From Gigaspora margarita (lineage: Eukaryota > Glomeromycota > Glomeromycetes > Diversisporales > Gigasporaceae): 64,000 nt of DNA. The stretch is from contig WTPW01000086.1 of assembly GCA_009809945.1 (NCBI GenBank), positions 414,858 through 478,857 of the forward strand, written 5' to 3'. Shown one piece after another: positions 57,291 through 64,000 of the stretch (position 1 is the first letter of the stretch; every line of letters begins with the position of its first letter). A program made the translations under genes and the position numbers. The notes beneath the pieces were generated by a model. That model had not been told where the DNA came from and ran no database searches. It worked only from the letters and a program-made list of their open reading frames with translations.

Positions 57291-57477
57291 TTACGACTTA
57301 CAATATGCATGTCAATATTTAGTCTTATTGTAATATTATCTAATTAATTACGTATTTGATATATCTGTTACTGAATCTTATTATTCCCAAAATCATCAAC
57401 TTAGTCGAATTGGCCAAAATATCATTCGGTCAATTTTATCAGGTGTTCCAGAAATTATGAAAATAGCTGTAAAACCT

Positions 57478-57975
57478 TTTAAACCAATAAAATTTTTAAA
57501 ATTTTAAGCTTTTAATATTTTTAATAAACAAATAAAAAGCTTTTAAATTTTTAATAAATAAATAAAAAGTCTTAAAAATTTTTAATAGATAAGTAAAGAA
57601 TCCCTTTAAAATTTTTAACAAAAAAGTAAAGAACCCCTTTAAAATTTTTAACAAAAAAGACCTTTAAAATTTTTAATAATAAATAAAAAGCCTTTAAAAT
57701 TGTTAATAAACAAATAAAAATTTAAAATTTTTAATAAACAAATAAAAACTTTTAAAATTTTTAATAAACAAATAAAAAATTTTAAAGCTTTTAATTAAGA
57801 TTTTTAATAAATAAATAAAAGCTTTAAAAACTTTTAATAAATAAAATAAAATAAAATTTTTAAAATTTTTAATAAATAAAAGCTTTAAAATTTAACAAAT
57901 AAATAAAAAACCTAATAAATAAATCAAAAACTTTTAAAAATTTTTAATAAACAAATAAAAAATTTTTAAATTTTT
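57478..57975. repeat. A/T tandem array of TTTAATAAACAAATAAAAAG
   Basis: About 14 imperfect units of 30-40 bp with TTTTAAAATTTTTAATAAAC then AAATAAAAA. Confidence 0.8.
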
Positions 57976-58147
57976 TAATTATAAAACTAGGTACTTGAAT
58001 TGTTCAAAGGGAGTTAGAAATGAGTGAGTCATATTGTTTTGTGCTGATCTATTTCTAGAGATAGTAAGATAATTACTTATTGCATAAAAATTCAATTCAT
58101 ATATGTAAATTTAATATTTTATTTGTTGCAATTATATGTTACAATAT

Positions 58148-58407
58148 ATGGGCTGGGTGCTGGAAAAAGGAACGAAAAATGACAATTTTTTCAAAAGCAA
58201 TTTTTTTTACATAAATCAATTTAGAATAAGATTAGGATTGTTTTTTACTTAAGACACAAAAGTAGTTGTATTAATAAAATTTTGCATTATAGCTCTTTAA
58301 AGTTTGCATTTTCGTATGATTTATTATAAGATTTGCAATATACAAATTGATTTTCTGAAGATCTTTATTTTTGTCAATTTCATTCCTTTTTCCAGCACCT
58401 AGCCCAT
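58148..58407. mobile_element. MITE with ATGGGCTGGGTGCTGGAAAA ends
   Basis: The inverse end is TTTTTCCAGCACCTAGCCCAT, flanked by TATA on both sides. Second copy of the family at 42522-42774, in opposite internal orientation. Confidence 0.85.
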
Positions 58408-58420
58408 ATATATATCACAC

Positions 58421-58705
58421 CTGTGGTGTTCAACACCAGTAAAACATATTATAATATGCAAAAATTTCTTTGACGTTAGAGTTAGGATTAGAGTTCGTGT
58501 TAAGGTTTGGGTTATAAAGTTTGTTTATAACAAAATTTTGCAAGGAAATTTTTTTGTTAGAACGTGAAGATAGGTTTCTTAGACAAATTTTTCGATATAG
58601 ATGATTTTTGAAAAAATTCTCATTTTTTCGAATTTGGGTTACATCTGATATTCACGTTACATGAATTTATTGATCAAAACACATATGGTGTTGAACACCA
58701 GTAGT
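58421..58705. mobile_element. MITE with palindromic GGTGTTCAACACC ends
   Basis: CTGTGGTGTTCAACACCAG on the left and TGGTGTTGAACACCAGTAG on the right. Each end is itself a hairpin. The interior is related to 29296-29570. Confidence 0.7.
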
Positions 58706-59789
58706 GTGCTTTATTAACGTCCATATGTTATTAGTAAATTGTAATATTTTTATATAATAAGTGATTATTTTGCTCACCTTTATTTATTCCATATCATTAT
58801 TAGAAAAGTTTTTTTTTAGTATATGGGTATTTTGTTCACATGTGCATATTAGCAGATTTTGAATAAATGGATTTTGAACTAAATTAATAATTTTAAGTTT
58901 ACTTATTGAGTATAATAATTAATTATTGCATTACAGGAAAATTAGTAGTCAATATTTTTGGTTATACAGATTTTAAACCTTTTTTCTTATATTAAGCACA
59001 AGAAAATAATATTAGATAAAATTTATTGATATTGAATCTATGTATATATTTGGCTTTAAATTTTAATTGAGATATTTATTATGTTTATTAAGCTAATTTT
59101 GGATTAATTTTTTGAATCAATGATCTATATCAATAAGTTATCTATTAGATTATCTTCATATTGTCTAATTTATTAGGTATTATATTATTTAATTTATAAA
59201 AAATTATATTTGAATAAACAATTTATGTCATTTGAAGATATAACTTCTGTAAATAAGTAATATTTATAATTAAAATATAGAATAACAAACATAGATTGGC
59301 TTGTTTTTTGGGACATATATATATATAGTATTTATTGACTGGTTAAAATTTTTTTTAAAATATTCTTAAATGATAATAAATATTACTACTAATTTAAATT
59401 AATTAATGATATTTATTGACTATTTGATCTTTATATTAAGTTATATAAAAGTTTTTTACTTTTAATGTTATTTATTATTTGTATATTATATAATTTACAA
59501 TTTTTATATATTTAATTGGTTTAACAAAAAAGAAAAAAAATATAGATATAAAGGAATAGTAATAATATTTATTTTTATTTTTTTAACTAGGTTGGTTAAT
59601 ATACAGTATCAAATCCTCCTTTACTGATTTTTTTTTACGTCTAATAACCTATCAAATGGGATCTATTCAATCACATCTTCATATTTTTTGGCTCTAAATT
59701 AGAATGTTTTCATGCAATTTCAATGCCTTATTTCTAATCGTCCACCTTGCTACTATGTCAGAGTTGCATGGTAGACACTATGCGGGTTG
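58706..59789. other. AT-rich stretch with no gene seen
   Basis: No frame, TIR or tandem structure stands out. Confidence 0.45.
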
Positions 59790-60614
59790 AGTGTTACCTT
59801 AATTAAAACGTGCACATTTTTTATATATATAATTTCTAATAAAACATATAATTAATTTTGTATCTGCAGTTTTTAACTTCATATAGAATATAAATAATTT
59901 TTATATTTACCGACTAAATGAATTGTACATAATGGGTAAATAAGATTTATTTTCTTTTTTGTGACCTTATTTACAGTTTTTATTTTGTAAAATTAATAAA
60001 TATTCTTTATACTCACTTGCTAAATGAAATGATTAATGCGAATGAAATGAAATGTACGTAATAGTAAATAAGTATTTATTTTCTTTGTTTTGTAAACTTA
60101 TTAGAAGTTCTTTATACTCACTTGCTGAATGAAATGATTAATACAAATGAAATGAGTATATAATGGTAAATAATTATTTATATTCTTGTTTTGTAAACTT
60201 ATTTTGCAGCTTTTGTTTTGTAAAATTATTAAAGGTTATTTATACTCACTCGCTGAATGAAATGATTAATGCGAATGAAATGAGTAAGTAATGGTAAATA
60301 AGTATTTGTTTTTTTTTGTTTTGTGAACTTGTTTTGCAGATTTTGTAAAGTTATTAAATGTTTTTATACTAACTTGCTAAATGAATTGATTAATGCGAAT
60401 GAAATGAATTGTACGTAATGGTAAATAAGCATTTATTTATTGTTTTGTGAATTTGTTTTTCAGTTTTTTATTTTGTAAAATTATTAAATGTTCTTTATAC
60501 TTACAAACTAAATTAATGCGAATGAAATGAATTGTATGTAATGGTAAATATGTATTTATGAACTTGTTTTGTAAACTTGATTTGTAGTTTTTATTTCGCA
60601 AAGTTTTTTATACT

Positions 60615-61033
60615 CCCTGTAAGAAAAGTGGTATGTGGTATAGTCCAAAATGGCATGGGAAAAACAAATATTACATGCCTCTGCAAAAAATTTCACGTGC
60701 AAATCACAGTCCATAAACCGTTCCTTCACTGCAATTTTCATAGAAAAACATGCCAAAAATCCATGCCAAAATCCGTGGATTTTGGATTAGTAAACTGTTG
60801 CAAAATCCAGTCCATTTACTGTTCAAAATTTACAAGTGAACGTGCCAAAAATGGCATGGTGAAAAGAAACCATCACGTACCTTACGTGTCAAACACGGTG
60901 CACTATCCTGTGCCTTTCCGTTATTTTAGTGAATGTGTCAAATACGTGTATTTTGGCTTAGTAAACTGCAGTCCAAAATTCACGTGTATACCCATAATGG
61001 CACGGATATAGCACGTGCCACTTTCTTACAGGG
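60615..61033. mobile_element. TIR element inserted in the satellite
   Basis: CCCTGTAAGAAAAGTGG and CCACTTTCTTACAGGG are inverted ends, and CTC flanks both sides, matching one CTC in the satellite's TATACTCACAAACT. A 3-bp TSD would suit CACTA- or Harbinger-type elements. TGGCATG, CACGTG and AAATCC-type words repeat throughout. A 144-residue plus frame spans it but runs through the TIR and lacks protein-like features. Confidence 0.75.
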
Positions 61034-62027
61034 CTCACAAACTAAATTAATGTGAATGAAATGAATTGTGATGGTAAATATGTATTTATGATCTTGATTT
61101 GCATTTTTTATTTCGTAAAATCATTAAATGTTTTGATACTCACGCGCTGAATGAAATGNTTAATGCAAATGAAATGAATTATANNTAATGGTAAATAAGN
61201 ATTTATTTGCTTGTTTTGTGAAATTGTTTGCAGTTTTTATGTGTAAAATTAGATTTCTTTATACTCACAGTCTAAATTAATGCATAGAAATGAATTGCAC
61301 GTAATGGTAATAAGTATTTATTTTCTTGGTTTGTGAATTTGTTTTGCAGTTTTTATGTAGTAAAATTATTAAATGCCCTTTATACTCACTTGCTAAATGA
61401 AATGATGAATGCAAATGAAATGAATTGCACGTTAAGGTAAATAAGCATTTATTTCCTTGTTTTGTAAACATGTTTTACAGTTTTTATTTCGTATAATTAT
61501 TATGTTNTTTGTGAATTTGTTTTGCAGTTTTTATGTAGTAAAATTATTAAATGTTCTTTATACTCACTCGCTAATGAAATGAATTGTACGCAATAGTAAA
61601 TAAGTATTTATAAACTTGTTTGCAGTTTATATTTCATAAATTATTAAATATTCTTTATACTCACCCACTAAATTAATGCAAATGAAATGAATTGTACATA
61701 ATGGCAAATAAGTAATTACTTTCTTGTTTTGTGAATTTGTTTTGCAGTTTTTATGTAGTAAAATTATTAAATGCCCTTTATACTCACTTGCTAAATGAAA
61801 TGATGAATGCAAATGAAATGAATTGCACGTTAAGGTAAATAAGCATTTATTTCCTTGTTTTGTAAACATGTTTTACAGTTTTTATTTCGTATAATTATTA
61901 TGTTCTTTATATTCACTGCCTAAATTAATGAGAATGAAATGAATAGTATGTAATGGTAAATATGTATTTATTTTCTTGTTTTGCGATTAATGCGAATAAA
62001 ATGAATTGTACGTAATGATAAATGAGA

Positions 62028-63545
62028 AGCCTGTCAACGAAGTGACAGGGTGATCATTATTGTGAGATCAGATGACTTTATTAGATCACATGTTCAATTT
62101 GTTGAATTAGCCTTTTATGGATTTTTGATAGTTTATAATTGTGATCATTATGGTATCATGTTTGATACAGGTATTTTCTGGTGTATATTGTAATTGCATA
62201 TGATTGTTTAAATCAAATTACATACTATGGATAAGACGAAAAAGGAAAAGATATCTAAAGGTGTTTCGTTAAGAAATTTATCTTTCTTTTCGCTATCACT
62301 CGCCTTGTAGTGAAGGCTGGCTCTATTATCCCACCCTTCTTACCCTTCGAACAATGGCTTAAAGGCAGTGTGAAGACATCACATTAGTGATTAGGTTCTG
62401 TGACTATAACAGCACAAGACCTCTTCTTTCAATAATTAAGCATCATAGCCGCAATAACAGTGCAAGAACCTCATATTGTGATTAGGTTTCACAGCTACAA
62501 TAGCAGCACAAGAAGCTTATATTTTAGTATTTAGATCAGATAGTTGCGATTAGCAGTACAATTGATAATTAGGCTTTATGATTATGACAATAGTGTAAGC
62601 GTGATCAGGCTCTATGACTATATTAATAGTGCAAGGGCCTTTATTATGATTAGCTTTGTGACTGCAATGGCCTCATGCTGTAACTAGGCTTCATGGCTAC
62701 AATAGTAGTGCAAGGACCTCATGATTTGATTAGGTTCTGCGACTAGATTAGCAGTGCAAGGATTTCATGTTTCTTAATAGGTTCCGTGGCTGTGATAATA
62801 GTGCAATGACTTCATATTGGGATTAGGCTCTATGGCTATAGTAATAGGATAAGGGCCCATGTTGTGATCTGCTTTGTGGTTGCATAGCAATGCAAAGACC
62901 TCGTGTTTTTTATTAGCCTCTGTGGCTGTGATAGCAGTACAAGGACCTCATGGTAATTAGGCAAGGACTCATGTTTTGGTTAGGTTCCACGGTTGTAATA
63001 GCAGTGCAAGGACCTCATATTGAAATAGGCACTGCGGCTACAGTAGTAGTACAAGGTCCTTATGTTTTGATTAGGCACCTGCAGTTCATTATCAGTGCAA
63101 GGGCCTCATGTTACGATCAGACTTCACAACTGGAATAGCAGTACAAGGACCTCTAGTTTTTTATTAGGCTCCGTGGCTGCGATAGCAGTGCAAGTACCTC
63201 ATGTTTGAATCAGACTCCACGCCTGCAGTAGTAGTGCAAGGACCTCATATTTGGATTAGGCTCTGCGGCTGCAATAGCAGTGCAAGGACCTATTGGTAAG
63301 TAATGCCATTCATGCTATACATAATGCAATTAATTTAACTGATTCTCTTTGTAGCTATGAGATCTTTTCTTGGCATTCTTAGGATGGAATAGTTTGTTTC
63401 TTAGTGTAATTTGCATAAAAGCATATGGTTAATTAGTTGAAAATATTTAGGATCTAGTTATCCTACTATGTATTATAGAGCTGGTAAAATGGTAGCGAAC
63501 NGAATNCCCNTATGTTTTTNCTCANACTNTAAATAAAGTCATATG
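62028..63545 (+). mobile_element. Minisatellite-bearing element, copy 2, inside the satellite
   Basis: It starts GCCTGTCAACGAAGTGACAG, then GATCATTATTGTGAGATC, AGATGACTTTATT and CTTTCTTTTCGCTATCACTC then GCCTTGTAG. It then has a long minisatellite and ends near GGTAGCGAACNGAAT and AATAAAGTCATATGATTGAG. All blocks occur in inverse order in 44757-45725. Satellite units resume directly after it. No protein frame. Confidence 0.8.
62341..63295. repeat. GC-richer minisatellite, about 48-bp unit, about 20 copies
   Basis: Units read like AGCAGTGCAAGGACCTCATG then TTTTGATTAGGCTCTGCGGC then TGCAAT. This is the reverse complement of the unit at 45068-45335, expanded from about 6 to about 20 copies and more diverged. 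Confidence 0.85.
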
Positions 63546-64000
63546 ATTGAGCAATAATAATAGGTATTTATGAATTAATTTTGTGAACTCATTTTGTAGT
63601 TTTTATTTNATAAAATTATTAAATGTTCTTTATACTCACTCGCTGAATGAAATGATTAATGTGAATGAAATGAATTTTATNTAATGGCAAATAAGTATTT
63701 ATTTTCTTGTTTTGTGAAATTATTTTGCAGTTTTTATTTCNTAAAATTATTAAATATTCTTTATANTTACCATGCAAATGAAATGAATTGTCCGTAATGA
63801 TAAATAAGCATTTATTTTCTTGTTTGTGAACTTATTAAATGTTCTTTCTACTCACAATCTAAATTAATTCAATGAATAAATTGTACATAATNGTAAATAA
63901 ATATTTATTTTCTTGTTTCGTGAACTGGTTTGCAGTTGTTATTTCGTAAAATTATTAAATGTTCTTCATACTCACTTGCTGAATGAAATGATTAATGCAA

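Larger units (their letters stand above)
53688..57472. mobile_element. Long-TIR DNA transposon-like element, 3.8 kb
   Basis: TIRs are about 85 bp: CAGCTATTTTCATAATTCCT then GGAACACCTGATAAAAATTG, with inverse CAATTTTATCAGGTGTTCCA then GAAATTATGAAAATAGCTG. Landmark GACCGAATGATNTTNGGCC lies within. The interior is richer in G+C than most of the window between 54.0 and 55.3 kb, and it holds an inner inverted pair ACCAGGAACGGA (53807) / TCCATTCCTGGT (56132-56145). It also has a 24-base A-run ending in N at 55616-55640, a cysteine-rich coding relic and a seven-copy array. Class unknown; long TIRs would fit Mutator-like elements. Confidence 0.7.
59790..64000. repeat. Satellite array, about 130-bp unit, continuing beyond the window
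   Basis: The unit contains TATTTATTTTCTTGTTTTGT, GAACTTGTTTTGCAG, TTTTTATTTCGTAAAATTAT, TAAATGTTCTTTATACTCAC, TCGCTGAATGAAATGATTAA, TGCGAATGAAATGAATTGTA and CGTAATGGTAAATAAG. Roughly 18-20 units are visible outside the two insertions at 60615-61033 and 62028-63545. Units vary by deletions. A block near 61320-61500 recurs nearly unchanged about 398 bp later, implying higher-order repetition of three units. Identical short frames inside are products of the repeat. Confidence 0.88.

Noticed and set aside
60577-61011. 144-codon plus frame across the TIR element in the satellite
   Set aside because: It starts in satellite, reads through the left TIR and ends before the right TIR; composition is not protein-like and an antisense frame is equally open.
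61277-61869. Two identical minus-strand frames (MFTKQGNKCLFTLTCNSFHL...)
   Set aside because: Identity reflects higher-order satellite repetition, not a conserved gene pair.
1-64000. CRISPR arrays, bacterial operons, intact tRNA or rRNA genes
   Set aside because: Spliced eukaryotic genes, no direct-repeat/spacer arrays of CRISPR type, no rRNA-like sequence and only a broken tRNA-like relic were seen.

Overview
The window is a very AT-rich, intron-bearing eukaryotic sequence dominated by transposable elements. Its gene relics match families I associate with arbuscular mycorrhizal fungi (Glomeromycotina, Rhizophagus-like). These are BTB-BACK-TLDc proteins, a Crinkler-like protein ending in a PD-(D/E)XK nuclease domain, a VSR-like endonuclease relic, 60-95 bp GT-AG introns, and many MITEs of the pogo/Tigger, hAT-like and Harbinger-like types. 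The organism call is inferred from these families and the base composition; no species marker is present. Scattered Ns and one 198-base gap show that this is a draft assembly.

Layout. 1-16.6 kb holds mainly transposons: a CCGTA-ended element (1.35-2.3 kb), a decayed minus-strand LINE that keeps ORF1-like and endonuclease parts but no reverse transcriptase (3.9-7.55 kb), a three-deep nest of transposons (7.77-9.79 kb), and two hAT-like insertions next to each other in a minisatellite (12.1-13.0 kb). 16.6-25.4 kb is the first gene-relic island: a BTB-BACK-TLDc pseudogene, a second shorter TLDc relic, a VSR-like endonuclease pseudogene split by a hAT-like element, and a three-exon Crinkler-like PD-(D/E)XK gene with two small frame shifts. 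25.4-49.2 kb is transposon territory: a solo LTR, a decayed Tigger/pogo transposase, nested hAT-like elements, long palindromic elements, and a TA-inserted element carrying a GC-richer minisatellite.

The best-preserved gene is at 49.3-51.4 kb on the minus strand. It has ten short exons and encodes a signal peptide followed by two tandem REX4/ISG20-like DEDDh exonuclease domains. All five catalytic residues are present in the first domain and absent from the second. 51.4-58.7 kb holds more MITEs and a 3.8 kb long-TIR element with tandem arrays and a cysteine-rich coding relic. From about 59.8 kb to the window end runs a satellite of roughly 130 bp units with higher-order structure. It is interrupted by two elements, one of which is a second, inverted copy of the minisatellite-bearing element at 45 kb.

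No operon-like cooperation is visible. The plausible expressed products are the secreted exonuclease and perhaps the Crinkler-like nuclease. Element boundaries were found by eye from terminal inverted repeats and target-site duplications (TSDs); those with 8-bp TSDs or reconstructed empty sites are the most secure.
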